From Stenotrophomonas lacuserhaii (GTDB lineage Bacteria; Pseudomonadota; Gammaproteobacteria; Xanthomonadales; Xanthomonadaceae), in the NCBI RefSeq assembly GCF_014836545.1, contig NZ_JACSQS010000021.1, forward strand, positions 1 through 54,673: a stretch of DNA of 54,673 bases, read 5' to 3'. The notes below the pieces were generated by a model. The model was not told where the DNA came from. It was given only the letters and a program-made list of their open reading frames with translations, and searched no databases. A program made the translations under genes and the position numbers. Shown piece by piece: positions 27,787 to 35,875 of the stretch. The first letter of the stretch is position 1; every line of letters begins with the position of its first letter.

Positions 27787-27825
27787 GTCCTGACCCTCTT
27801 TCTTCCTGCTCCGAAGGCCCCGGCC

Positions 27826-28497
27826 ATGTCCAACTGCATCATCGCCCCGTCCATCCTGTCGGCTGACTTCGCCCGTCTCGGCGAAGAGGTCGACAATGTC
27901 CTCGCCGCCGGCGCGGACTGGGTCCATTTCGATGTGATGGACAACCATTACGTGCCCAACCTGACCATCGGCCCGCTGGTCTGCCAGGCGCTGCGCAAGC
28001 ACGGCGTCACCGCGCCGATCGACGTGCACCTGATGGTGGAGCCGGTGGACCGGATCATCCCGGACTTCGCCGAGGCCGGCGCGACCTATATCAGCTTCCA
28101 TCCGGAGGCCAGCCGCCACCCCCACCGCACCATCCAGTTGATCCGCTCGCTGGGCTGCAAGCCGGGCCTGGTGCTCAACCCCGGCACGCCGGTGGACATC
28201 CTGGACTGGGTGCTGGACGACCTGGACCTGGTGCTGCTGATGTCGGTGAACCCGGGGTTCGGTGGGCAGGCCTTCATTCCGTCCGCGCTGGACAAGCTGC
28301 GCGTGGTGCGGCAGAAGATCGATGCCAGCGGCAAGGACATCCGCCTGGAGATCGACGGCGGGGTGAAGGCCGAGAACATCGGGGCGATCGCCGCGGCCGG
28401 CGCCGACGCCTTCGTGGCCGGCTCGGCGATCTTCAACGCCCCGGATTACCAGCAGGTGATCAGCGCGATGCGCGCCAACGTCGCCGCGGCACGATGA
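27826..28497 (+). CDS. rpe: Ribulose-phosphate 3-epimerase
   Basis: A 223-residue TIM-barrel enzyme interconverting ribulose-5-phosphate and xylulose-5-phosphate in the pentose phosphate pathway. Catalytic and metal residues are visible in [16 protein letters not shown] (Ser and Asp), [18 protein letters not shown] (His, Asp), [20 protein letters not shown] and [11 protein letters not shown]. Length is standard. It follows the mini-DjlA gene by 39 bases. Rpe is often near trp genes in proteobacteria, as it is here, 2.5 kb upstream. A long palindrome follows the stop directly. Confidence 0.97.
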   Translation: MSNCIIAPSILSADFARLGEEVDNVLAAGADWVHFDVMDNHYVPNLTIGPLVCQALRKHGVTAPIDVHLMVEPVDRIIPDFAEAGATYISFHPEASRHPHRTIQLIRSLGCKPGLVLNPGTPVDILDWVLDDLDLVLLMSVNPGFGGQAFIPSALDKLRVVRQKIDASGKDIRLEIDGGVKAENIGAIAAAGADAFVAGSAIFNAPDYQQVISAMRANVAAAR

Positions 28498-28500
28498 GAA

Positions 28501-28550
28501 AAAAGGGGACGGAGGGAATTAAACTCGTTTAATTCCCTCCGTCCCCTTTT
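28501..28550. repeat. Long G-rich palindrome (GGGGACGGAGGG family)
   Basis: A perfect 23-bp stem (28501-28523 and 28528-28550) with a 4-base loop, bounded by A and T runs. The outer arms are the same as in the palindrome at 17012-17084; the inner part is shorter. It fills nearly the whole rpe-GNAT gap and could terminate rpe transcription. Confidence 0.88.
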
Positions 28551-28556
28551 CTGCCC

Positions 28557-29030
28557 ATGAACATCCGTCCGGCCACCGTCGCCGATGCAGGCCTGATCCT
28601 GCGCTTCATCCGCGAACTGGCGATCTACGAGAAGGCCGAATCATCGGTGCAGACCGACGAAGCGGGGATCGCCGCCAGCCTGTTCGGGCCCGATGCCAGT
28701 GCCCAGGCGCTGGTCTGCGAAGCCGACGGTGAAGCGATCGGCTATGCGGTGTATTTCCATAACTATTCCACGTGGCTGGGCCGCAAGGGCATCTACCTGG
28801 AAGACCTGTACATCAGCCCGGACAAGCGGGGGTCCGGCGCCGGCAAGGCAATGCTCAGGCACATCGCCCGGCAGGCGGTGGCCGAGGGTTGCGGGCGTTT
28901 CGAATGGTCGGTGCTGGACTGGAACCAGCCTGCGATCGATTTCTACGTCGCCGCCGGCGCGCGGCCACAGGACGAATGGACGGTGTACCGGCTGGAAGGC
29001 GATGCATTGCGCGCCTTCGCCGCCGCCTGA
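28557..29030 (+). CDS. GNAT-family N-acetyltransferase, SSAT-like
   Basis: A 157-residue acetyl-CoA-dependent transferase. It resembles spermidine/spermine (diamine) N-acetyltransferases along its length: IRPATVADAGLILRFIRELAIYE at the start, GIYLEDLYISPDKRGSGAG (beta4 and the CoA-binding RGxGxG-type loop) near residues 80-100, and WNQPAIDFYVAAGA near 122-135. The true acceptor is unknown. The ATG starts six bases after the long palindrome, and no ribosome site is visible, so translation may depend on how that hairpin folds. Confidence 0.88.
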   Translation: MNIRPATVADAGLILRFIRELAIYEKAESSVQTDEAGIAASLFGPDASAQALVCEADGEAIGYAVYFHNYSTWLGRKGIYLEDLYISPDKRGSGAGKAMLRHIARQAVAEGCGRFEWSVLDWNQPAIDFYVAAGARPQDEWTVYRLEGDALRAFAAA

Positions 29031-29060
29031 AAAAAAGACCACGCCGCTGCCGGCGTGGCC
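29030..29060 (-). terminator. Intrinsic terminator on the minus strand
   Basis: An 8-bp GC-rich stem (29039-29046 and 29051-29058), extendable by two pairs, followed on the minus strand by seven U (29036 to 29030). On the plus strand there is no U run after the stem. No minus-strand protein gene lies upstream of it, which points to a non-coding transcript. Confidence 0.7.
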
Positions 29061-29125
29061 CTGCTGAAATAGTGGGAGGCTGATCCTGCCTCCATCCGTC
29101 TTCCCTGCTATGGCCTCCCATGTTC
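29030..29125 (-). ncRNA. Candidate GGA-rich small RNA
   Basis: On the minus strand, an 8-bp stem (29113-29120 with 29073-29080) encloses a purine-rich loop and is followed by the strong terminator at 29030-29060. Five GGA trinucleotides lie within 35 bases (complements of 29116-29118, 29102-29104, 29095-29097, 29091-29093 and 29084-29086), the spacing seen in small RNAs that sequester CsrA/RsmA. There is no open reading frame. The promoter is not clear: a weak GATAGC -10 would start the RNA near 29125. The call rests on structure alone. Confidence 0.35.
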
Positions 29126-29211
29126 CGCGCTATCGGTGACAGGCCGATGACATTCACCGGCAAAGAACGCACGACTGCTAGCCTGTGCCGCCCCCACCCC
29201 CGGAACCCCCC

Positions 29212-30150
29212 ATGAGCCTTTCGCGCTGGCGCTTGATCCTGAACGGAAAATCCGCCGGGGACGTCGATGTGCGCGACGCGGTCACGGCCTGGCGCGAACG
29301 CGGGATCGACCTTGAAGTGCGGGTCACCTGGGAGGCGGGCGATGCCGAGCGCTACGTGGCCGAAGCCATCGACAACGGGGTGGAGGTAATCATCGCCGGG
29401 GGCGGGGATGGCACCCTGAGCGCGGTGGCGGAAACGCTGGCGCACCGCGACGAACCTGCCGATGCGCTGCCCTCGCTTGCATTGTTGCCGCTCGGTACCG
29501 CCAATGATTTCGCCACGGCGGCGGGCTTCCCGGAAAGCCCCGCCGAGGTGCTGGCGCTGATCACCGCACAGGCCCCCCGCGCCATCGACCTGTTGCGTAT
29601 CGACGCCGATGGCAAGGTCTGGTGGTGCGCCAATGTCGCCAGCGGTGGCTTCGGCACGCAGGTGACCGTGGAAACCGATGAAGGCCTGAAGAAGGTGCTG
29701 GGTGGCCTGGCCTACGTGCTGACCGGCATCTCCAAGCTGGGCCGCATCGAGCCGATCCTGGCGCGCGTGCACGGCCCCGGCTTCGACTGGGAAGGCGGCT
29801 TCATCGCGCTGGGCATCGGCAACGGTCGCCAGGCCGGTGGTGGCCAGGCGCTTTGCCCCCAGGCGGTCATCGATGATGGCCAGCTGGACGTCACCATCAT
29901 TCCCGAACTGACCGGCGAAGTCGGCGCGATGCTGGGCCAACTGGTGACCGGCGGCAAGGAGGCTGCGCTGGAGCATGTCGCAACCCGCACCCGTTTGACC
30001 CGGGTGGAGATCCGCGCCGAAAAACCGCTGACCCTCAACCTGGACGGTGAGCCGGTGGAAGCACGGCATTTCCGCATCGAATGCGTGCCGCGCCGCGTGC
30101 GCATGCATCTGCCTGCGGATTGCCCGCTGCTGTCCCGGTCGACACGCTGA
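29212..30150 (+). CDS. yegS: Lipid kinase YegS
   Basis: A 312-residue diacylglycerol-kinase-fold enzyme, very like E. coli YegS (299 residues), which phosphorylates phosphatidylglycerol in vitro. The nucleotide-binding GGGDGTL lies near residue 64, [14 protein letters not shown] near 93-106, GGFGTQVT near 145, and [18 protein letters not shown] near 202-219 and the C-terminal [12 protein letters not shown] complete the fold. The start at 29212 agrees with the family N-terminus; an upstream in-frame ATG (29185) would add a Pro-rich stretch. Confidence 0.95.
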   Translation: MSLSRWRLILNGKSAGDVDVRDAVTAWRERGIDLEVRVTWEAGDAERYVAEAIDNGVEVIIAGGGDGTLSAVAETLAHRDEPADALPSLALLPLGTANDFATAAGFPESPAEVLALITAQAPRAIDLLRIDADGKVWWCANVASGGFGTQVTVETDEGLKKVLGGLAYVLTGISKLGRIEPILARVHGPGFDWEGGFIALGIGNGRQAGGGQALCPQAVIDDGQLDVTIIPELTGEVGAMLGQLVTGGKEAALEHVATRTRLTRVEIRAEKPLTLNLDGEPVEARHFRIECVPRRVRMHLPADCPLLSRSTR

Positions 30151-30230
30151 TGGGTCTGGCATACTGGATTTGACCCGCGCAGCACGTCCCTGCGGTCAGC
30201 TTCATAACTCACTCACAAGGAGTACATGCC

Positions 30231-30557
30231 GTGAAATCAGCTGTCATCTCATTGGCTTCGATCACCCTGCTGGTTGCATTGACCGGTTGCAGCACGATCG
30301 CCGCGAAGACGAACGTTCTGGATGACGACAAGATCAAATCGCAGTCGGCCGGCGCCCTGGGCTACGAGCCGTCGCAGTTGACCCTTGTCAGCCGTCGCAC
30401 CGAAGGCACCAACACCTACGCCAATCTGAAAGCATCGGACGGCAAGGAATTCGTCTGCATCATCAACGGGGGCAACCTGCTCTCGATGGGCATGACCAAC
30501 CCGCCCGCCTGCAATAAGAAGGGTGAGCCGATCAAGGCCAGCCCGTTCCAGCGCTGA
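30231..30557 (+). CDS. Small unknown lipoprotein
   Basis: A 108-residue lipoprotein with a signal peptide and lipobox LTGC (Cys at residue 20). The mature part contains two further cysteines (FVCIING and PPACNKK), which could form a disulfide. No family was recognised. The start is GTG, with a perfect AAGGAG eight bases upstream; a nearby ATG is out of frame. It is a single gene between yegS and the trp region. Confidence 0.85.
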   Translation: MKSAVISLASITLLVALTGCSTIAAKTNVLDDDKIKSQSAGALGYEPSQLTLVSRRTEGTNTYANLKASDGKEFVCIINGGNLLSMGMTNPPACNKKGEPIKASPFQR

Positions 30558-30576
30558 TAAACGCACCTCGATTGCC

Positions 30577-30614
30577 GTAGCGGCGGCGCCGTCCCGGAAA
30601 GGGCGGCGCTGCCA
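30577..30614 (+). repeat. GTAG-headed hairpin (REP-like, imperfect)
   Basis: GTAG at 30577-30580 followed by an imperfect GC-rich stem with an internal G-T pair. It begins about 20 bases after the small lipoprotein stop and may be its terminator-like structure, though no U run follows. Confidence 0.45.
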
Positions 30615-30704
30615 TGGCGTAATGCGTAGCGCGCGGATTGCGGCAGGTTGAGGAGTGTCACCGCCCCACAGCAGCGGGAACAGGAGCAGCAGGGCACGCG
30701 AACG

Positions 30705-30804
30705 GTAGCGCCGAGCCGTGCTCGGCGAGTGCAACGGCCAAGGCGTGACGACCAGCGGTCGTCACCCACCAGAGCAGAGGCTGACGGCCAGCGGTCGTCA
30801 CTAC
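30705..30804. repeat. Cluster of three REP elements upstream of trpE
   Basis: GTAG at 30705 with a stem to 30728, a GTGACGACC-type stem at 30745-30764, and a third stem ending in CTAC at 30801-30804. The 455-base gap between the small lipoprotein and trpE (30558-31012) consists mainly of these repeats plus the trpE leader. Confidence 0.7.
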
Positions 30805-30885
30805 CAGCGGGCCGCCCTGCGCATGGCCCGGCCCAGGGGAGGGGCACAGCCAGGCGCGGTGGACGGCTTCCGCCCGGGGCGGCCC

Positions 30886-31012
30886 ATGCGGTACAGTGCC
30901 CGGGTGTCCATCCTGACGACCCCGCGATCCGTTTCTTCCGCACGCCGTAACTGGCGATGGTGGCCCGTAGCCGTCGTCCGCCCAGAAAACGCCGTATCCC
31001 GGAAGGAAAGTC
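30886..31012 (+). promoter_or_regulatory. trpE leader with a Trp-codon cluster
   Basis: A small open frame (ATG at 30886 or GTG at 30904) contains TGG CGA TGG TGG at 30952-30963, that is, Trp-Arg-Trp-Trp, 50 bases before trpE. It stays open past the trpE start, ending at 31053 in another frame. An 8-bp helix with two G-U pairs can form over the Trp codons (GGCGATGG with CCGTCGTC). There is no U-run terminator before trpE, so control, if any, would act on trpE translation or through another structure. TACAGT at 30892-30897 is a possible -10. Confidence 0.4.
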
Positions 31013-32506
31013 GTGTTGAACACCCCCGCCCAGTTCCAGCAGCAGGCCGCTGAAGGCCACACCCGCATCCCCGTCGTCCGTGAAGTGCTGTCCGATCTGG
31101 ACACGCCGCTCTCGGTCTACCTGAAGCTGGCCGACGGGCCGCACACCTATCTGTTCGAATCGGTCGAAGGCGGCGAGCGCTTCGGGCGCTATTCCATCAT
31201 CGGCCTGCCGGCGCGCCGCGTGTACACCTTCCGCGGGAACACCCTGACCATCGCCGAACACGGCCAGGTCGTGGAAACCCGCGAAGTGGCCGACCCCTTC
31301 GCCGAAGTCGAGTCGCTGCGCAGCGCGCATTCGGTACCCAAGCTGGACGGACTGCCCGGCTTCACCGGCGGGCTGGTCGGCTGGTTCGGCTTCGAGTGCA
31401 TCGGCTACATCGAACCGCGCCTGGCGCCGCCGGCCGGGCGCGATGAGCTGGACACGCCGGACATCCTGCTGATGCATTCCGAAGAGCTGGCGGTGTTCGA
31501 CAATCTGAAGGGCCGGCTGTACCTGATCGTGCATGCCGACCCGCGCCAGCCCGGTGCCTGGGACGAGGCGCAGGCGCGGCTGGATGCACTGGCTGGCAAG
31601 CTGCGTGCACCCGGCGCCGGCTATCCCGCGCCGCTGCACAGTAACGTGCTGGACGAGGGCGACTTCATCTCCGGCTTCACCCGCGAAGGCTTCATCGATG
31701 CGGTGGAGCGCAGCAAGGACTACATCCGCTCCGGCGACATCTTCCAGGTGGTGCTGAGCCAGCGCCTGAGCGTACCCTTCAAGGCGCGGCCGGTGGATGT
31801 CTACCGCGCGCTGCGGGCGCTCAATCCTTCTCCGTACATGTATTTCCTGGATGTCGGTGACATGCAGGTGGTGGGCTCCTCGCCGGAGATCCTGGTGCGC
31901 CTGCAGCACGACGCCGATGGGGTGGGGCACGTCACCGTGCGGCCGATCGCCGGTACCCGGCCGCGCGGCGCCACGGTGGAAGAGGACAACGCGCTGGAAG
32001 CCGAGCTGCTGGCCGACCCGAAGGAACGCGCCGAACACCTGATGCTGATCGACCTGGGCCGCAACGATGCCGGCCGCGTCTCCAGCGCCGGCACGGTGGA
32101 GGTCGGCGAGCAGTTCGTGATCGAGCGCTACAGCCATGTGATGCACATCGTCAGCGAGGTGACCGGACAGCTGCAGCCGGGCCTGAGCTATGCCGACGTG
32201 CTGCGCGCCACGTTCCCGGCCGGCACGGTCAGTGGCGCGCCGAAGATCCGCGCGCTGGAAGTGATCCGCGAACTGGAGCCGATCAAACGCAACGTGTATG
32301 CCGGCAGCATCGGCTACATCGGCTGGCACGGCGATGCGGACACCGCCATTGCGATCCGCACCGCGGTGATCAAGGACGGACGCCTGCACGTGCAGGCCGG
32401 CGCCGGCATCGTCTACGACTCGGACCCGCAGAAGGAATGGGACGAGACGATGAACAAGGGCCGCGCGCTGTTCCGCGCGGTCGCCCAGGCGGCCAAGGGC
32501 CTGTAA
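31013..32506 (+). CDS. trpE: Anthranilate synthase component I
   Basis: A 497-residue chorismate-using enzyme that, with the TrpG glutaminase, makes anthranilate. The feedback-site region is SVYLKLADGPHTYLFESVEGGERFGRYS near residues 25-60. The chorismate-binding core is complete: GDIFQVVLSQR near 240, GSSPEILVR near 288, RPIAGTRPRG near 320, DLGRNDAGRV near 348, FPAGTVSGAPKIRA near 400, and the C-terminal QAGAGIVYDSDP near 460. The start is a GTG (or the next codon, TTG) behind GGAAGGAAAG. It heads the trpE-G-D-C cluster; a 65-base gap separates it from trpG. Confidence 0.97.
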   Translation: MLNTPAQFQQQAAEGHTRIPVVREVLSDLDTPLSVYLKLADGPHTYLFESVEGGERFGRYSIIGLPARRVYTFRGNTLTIAEHGQVVETREVADPFAEVESLRSAHSVPKLDGLPGFTGGLVGWFGFECIGYIEPRLAPPAGRDELDTPDILLMHSEELAVFDNLKGRLYLIVHADPRQPGAWDEAQARLDALAGKLRAPGAGYPAPLHSNVLDEGDFISGFTREGFIDAVERSKDYIRSGDIFQVVLSQRLSVPFKARPVDVYRALRALNPSPYMYFLDVGDMQVVGSSPEILVRLQHDADGVGHVTVRPIAGTRPRGATVEEDNALEAELLADPKERAEHLMLIDLGRNDAGRVSSAGTVEVGEQFVIERYSHVMHIVSEVTGQLQPGLSYADVLRATFPAGTVSGAPKIRALEVIRELEPIKRNVYAGSIGYIGWHGDADTAIAIRTAVIKDGRLHVQAGAGIVYDSDPQKEWDETMNKGRALFRAVAQAAKGL

Positions 32507-32571
32507 CGCACATCACTTTCCTGGCGCGCGTCCTGCGCGCCCGTCTCCCTACGCAGTCTGGAACCTGATCC

Positions 32572-33150
32572 ATGTTGTGGATGATCGACAACTACGACAG
32601 CTTCACCTACAACCTCGTGCAGTACCTGCAGACGCTGGGTGCCGAGGTCAAGGTGGTGCGCAACGATGCGATGACGGTCGATGAGATCGCCGCGCACAAG
32701 CCCGAACGCATCGTGATTTCGCCCGGCCCATGCACGCCCAACGAGGCCGGCATTTCGCTGGAACTGATCCAGCGGCTGGGCCCGACCACGCCGATCCTCG
32801 GCGTCTGCCTGGGCCACCAGGGCATCGGCCAGGTGTACGGCGGCACGGTGATCCGTGCGGGCAACATCATGCACGGCAAGACCTCGCCGATCCGCCATGA
32901 AGGCAAGGGCGTGTTCGCCGGCCTGCCGGATCGCTACCAGGCCACCCGCTACCACTCGCTGGTGGTGGACAAGACGCGGCTGCCGGCGTGCCTGGAAGTC
33001 ACCGCCTGGACCGAGAACGAAGACGGTTCGGTGGAGGAGATCATGGGCCTGCGCCATCGTGAACATCCGGTGGAAGGCGTGCAGTTCCATCCCGAATCCA
33101 TCCTTACCGAGCACGGCCACGCGCTGCTGCGCAACTTCCTGCAGCGCTGA
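32572..33150 (+). CDS. trpG: Anthranilate synthase component II, glutamine amidotransferase
   Basis: A 192-residue class I glutaminase that supplies ammonia to TrpE and perhaps also to a PabB, as single TrpG proteins often do. The nucleophile is Cys79 in [10 protein letters not shown]; the His-Glu pair lies in VQFHPES near 173-175. The N-terminal [14 protein letters not shown] and the oxyanion segment [11 protein letters not shown] are typical. Twenty-eight bases separate it from trpD. Confidence 0.97.
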   Translation: MLWMIDNYDSFTYNLVQYLQTLGAEVKVVRNDAMTVDEIAAHKPERIVISPGPCTPNEAGISLELIQRLGPTTPILGVCLGHQGIGQVYGGTVIRAGNIMHGKTSPIRHEGKGVFAGLPDRYQATRYHSLVVDKTRLPACLEVTAWTENEDGSVEEIMGLRHREHPVEGVQFHPESILTEHGHALLRNFLQR

Positions 33151-33178
33151 ACTGCACGCCCACCCCAGGAGTCCAACG

Positions 33179-34210
33179 ATGCGCTTCTCCCCCCAGGAAG
33201 CCCTGCAACGCACCATCGAACACCGAGAGATCTTCTTCGAGGAGATGGTCGACCTGATGCGGCAGATCATGCGCGGCGATGTGTCGCCCATGATGACCGC
33301 CGCGATCCTCACCGGGCTGCGGGTCAAGAAGGAAACGGTGGATGAGATCGCCGCCGCCGCGACCGTGATGCGCGAGTTCGCGCTGCCGGTGCCGGTCACC
33401 GATACCCGCCACATGGTCGATATCGTGGGCACCGGCGGCGATGGCTCGCACACCTTCAACATCTCCACCTGTTCGATGTTCGTGGCCGCCGCTGCGGGCG
33501 CGCGCGTGGCCAAGCACGGCAACCGCAGCGTGTCGTCCAAGTCCGGCAGCGCCGATGCGGTGGAAGCACTGGGCGCGGTGATCGAACTGCAACCGGCGCA
33601 GGTGGCCCAGGCCATTGAACAGACCGGCGTGGGCTTCATGTTCGCGCCCATCCACCACCCGGCGATGAAGGTCGTGGCGCCGGTGCGGCGCGAGATGGGC
33701 GTGCGCACCATCTTCAACATCCTCGGCCCACTGACCAACCCGGCCAGCGCACCGTCGGTACTGATGGGCGTGTTCCATCCGGACCTGGTCGGCATCCAGG
33801 CGCGCGTGCTGCGCGAGCTGGGAACCGAACGCGCGATGGTGGTGTGGGGCCGCGACAACATGGATGAGATCTCGCTCGGTGCCGGCACCCTGGTCGGTGA
33901 GCTGCGCGACGGCACGGTCCGCGAGTACGAGATCCATCCGGAAGACTTCGGCATCGCCATGTCGGCCAGCCGCAACCTGCGCGTGGACGGCCCGGAACAG
34001 TCCATCGCGATGCTGCGTGCGGTGCTGGACAACGAACCCGGCCCGGCGCTGGACATCGTGGCGCTGAACGCGGGTGCGGCGCTTTACGTGGCCGACGTGG
34101 CCAGCGACATCGCCGATGGCCTGGCGCGTGCCCGCGCCGCGATCGCCGATGGCAGCGCCCGCGCGCGCCTGCAACAGTACGTCGACATCACCCGCGTGCT
34201 GGCAGGCTGA
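33179..34210 (+). CDS. trpD: Anthranilate phosphoribosyltransferase
   Basis: A 343-residue enzyme joining anthranilate and PRPP. The PRPP-binding motifs are [14 protein letters not shown] near residues 83-96 and [21 protein letters not shown] near 110-130; the metal-binding DE pair lies in [12 protein letters not shown] near 230. Length is standard. The start follows AGGAG eight bases upstream; the open frame runs further back only because it overlaps trpG. A single arm of the long palindrome family follows the stop. Confidence 0.96.
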   Translation: MRFSPQEALQRTIEHREIFFEEMVDLMRQIMRGDVSPMMTAAILTGLRVKKETVDEIAAAATVMREFALPVPVTDTRHMVDIVGTGGDGSHTFNISTCSMFVAAAAGARVAKHGNRSVSSKSGSADAVEALGAVIELQPAQVAQAIEQTGVGFMFAPIHHPAMKVVAPVRREMGVRTIFNILGPLTNPASAPSVLMGVFHPDLVGIQARVLRELGTERAMVVWGRDNMDEISLGAGTLVGELRDGTVREYEIHPEDFGIAMSASRNLRVDGPEQSIAMLRAVLDNEPGPALDIVALNAGAALYVADVASDIADGLARARAAIADGSARARLQQYVDITRVLAG

Positions 34211-34212
34211 GG

Positions 34213-34254
34213 CGGCAACGCTGGAACCGACTTGACTCCCTCCGTCCCCTTTTT
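34213..34254 (+). repeat. Orphan arm of the G-rich palindrome, between trpD and trpC
   Basis: Bases 34229-34254 match the right arm at 17059-17084 with one difference, and the bases before them (GGCAACGCTGGAAC) resemble its inner part. The left arm is missing, so no hairpin forms and read-through into trpC is not blocked. Confidence 0.75.
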
Positions 34255-34266
34255 CGTGTGAACACC

Positions 34267-35061
34267 ATGAGCGACATCCTGCAGACGATCCTGGCCCGCA
34301 AGGCCGAAGAAGTGGCCCAGCGCCGCGCCGCCGTGCCGCTGGAACAGCTGCAGGCCCGGCTGGCCGATGCGCCGCCGGTGCGCGGGTTCGTGCGTGCGTT
34401 GCAGGCAGCGATCGCCAACGGCGACCCGGCGGTGATCGCCGAGGTCAAGAAGGCCAGTCCCTCCAAGGGCGTGATCCGTCCGGATTTCCATCCGGCCGAT
34501 ATCGCGGTCAGCTATGAATTCGGCGGAGCCAGCTGCTTGTCCGTACTGACCGACGTGGACTTCTTCCAGGGCAGCGATGCCTACCTGCAGCAGGCACGCG
34601 AAGCCTGCACGCTGCCGGTGCTGCGCAAGGACTTCGTGGTCGACCCGTACCAGGTGGTCGAAGCGCGCGTGCTGGGCGCCGACTGCATCCTGTTGATCGT
34701 CGCCGCGCTGGAAGACAGCCAGCTGGCGGAATTGTCCGAACTGGCGATCAGCCTGGGCATGGACGTGCTGGTGGAAGTGCACGACATCGATGAGCTTGAG
34801 CGCGCGCTGCAGGTGCCGGCGCCGATGATCGGCATCAACAACCGCAACCTGCGCACCTTCGAGGTGTCGCTGCAGACCACGCTGGACATGCGCAGCGCGG
34901 TGCCGAAGGACCGCCTGCTGGTGACCGAAAGCGGCATCCTGGGGCCACAGGACGTCGGCCTGATGCGTGATGCCGGGATCAACGCGTTCCTGGTGGGCGA
35001 AGCGTTCATGCGGGTGGAGGAGCCAGGCGAGGGCCTGCGTCAGCTATTCTTCGCTGCATGA
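34267..35061 (+). CDS. trpC: Indole-3-glycerol-phosphate synthase
   Basis: A 264-residue TIM-barrel enzyme; it is not fused to TrpF. Catalytic segments are [18 protein letters not shown] (Glu, two Lys) near residues 60-78, [12 protein letters not shown] near 122-133, [11 protein letters not shown] near 193-203 and VTESGI near 223-228. The ATG at 34267 is chosen on family length; a GTG at 34258 would add three residues. No clear ribosome site is seen, because the repeat arm occupies the spot. Its stop overlaps the HAD gene by four bases. Confidence 0.95.
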   Translation: MSDILQTILARKAEEVAQRRAAVPLEQLQARLADAPPVRGFVRALQAAIANGDPAVIAEVKKASPSKGVIRPDFHPADIAVSYEFGGASCLSVLTDVDFFQGSDAYLQQAREACTLPVLRKDFVVDPYQVVEARVLGADCILLIVAALEDSQLAELSELAISLGMDVLVEVHDIDELERALQVPAPMIGINNRNLRTFEVSLQTTLDMRSAVPKDRLLVTESGILGPQDVGLMRDAGINAFLVGEAFMRVEEPGEGLRQLFFAA

Positions 35062-35774
35062 GCACGATCTATCCAACCCCGCAGGACAATGCGCCGCTGG
35101 TGGTGTTCGATTTCGACCACACCCTGTATGACGGCGATTCCGGCAGCCATCTGTTTGCCACTCTGATCAAGCGCAATCCGTTGCGGTTGCTGGCTGCGCT
35201 GCTGGTGACGCCGATCGCCGGCCCGCTGGTGGCGATGCTGCCCACCCGCCGCGCCGGCATTTCGATCTACGTTTGGATCGCCACCTTCGGCATGCACCGC
35301 GCACGCGAGTTCAACCGCGTCATCGATGCCTATGTGCTGAAGCACGAACCGACACTGCGCGCGAAACTGCTGCCGCAGGCGCTGGAGGTGTTCGCCGCGC
35401 ACCGTACCAAGGGCGACCGCGTGGTGGTCGCCACCGGCGCGCCGCCTGAGTTGGCGCGGGCGATCCTGGCCTTCGTCGCGCACGTGGACGTGCCGGTGAT
35501 CGGCAGCGAAGTCGGGCCGCGCTTCGGCGCCGTCGGCGCCACCCGCCACTGCCACAACGAAGAGAAGATGCGCATGCTGCGCGAGCGTGGCTACGGCAAC
35601 ATCGATGTGGCCTACTCCGACAGCACCGCCGACCTGCCGCTGCTGGTGGCGGCCAAGGCACCGGTGGTGGTCAATCCCAAGCGTGGCAGCGTGGACTTCT
35701 TCCGTCGCGTGTTGCCCGAAGGTACGCGCATCCTCAACTGGGGCTGCGAAGACCGCGGCGGAGAAAAAGCCTGA
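35058..35774 (+). CDS. HAD-superfamily phosphatase (SerB/YfhB-like subfamily IB)
   Basis: A 238-residue HAD hydrolase. Motif I is [12 protein letters not shown] near residues 18-29 (nucleophile Asp and acid Asp), motif II is ATGAPPE near 125, motif III lies near KMRML, and motif IV is [11 protein letters not shown] near 186-196. The helical cap after motif I fits subfamily IB. It overlaps trpC by four bases and so is translated with the trp genes. The substrate is unknown; the position in a trp transcript suggests, but does not prove, a link to a phosphorylated intermediate. Confidence 0.85.
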   Translation: MSTIYPTPQDNAPLVVFDFDHTLYDGDSGSHLFATLIKRNPLRLLAALLVTPIAGPLVAMLPTRRAGISIYVWIATFGMHRAREFNRVIDAYVLKHEPTLRAKLLPQALEVFAAHRTKGDRVVVATGAPPELARAILAFVAHVDVPVIGSEVGPRFGAVGATRHCHNEEKMRMLRERGYGNIDVAYSDSTADLPLLVAAKAPVVVNPKRGSVDFFRRVLPEGTRILNWGCEDRGGEKA

Positions 35775-35787
35775 GGCCGCGGGTCCG

Positions 35788-35847
35788 GTAGTGACGGCCG
35801 CTGGCCGTCAGCTTCTGCTGTGGTGGGTGACGACCGTTGGTCGTCAC
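35788..35847. repeat. Pair of REP elements after the trp cluster
   Basis: GTAG at 35788-35791 with a GTGACGGCC-type stem to 35811, then a GGTGGGTGACGACC-type stem at 35822-35847. They lie between the convergent HAD and TSUP genes and may mark the end of the trp transcript. Confidence 0.7.
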
Positions 35848-35875
35848 GACATTGCTGCCGCCCCCGCCTTAGGCG

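Noticed and set aside
29168..29300. Possible gene before yegS on the minus strand that would own the terminator at 29030
   Set aside because: No minus-strand frame with a ribosome site or plausible product was found, so the terminator was assigned to a candidate RNA instead.
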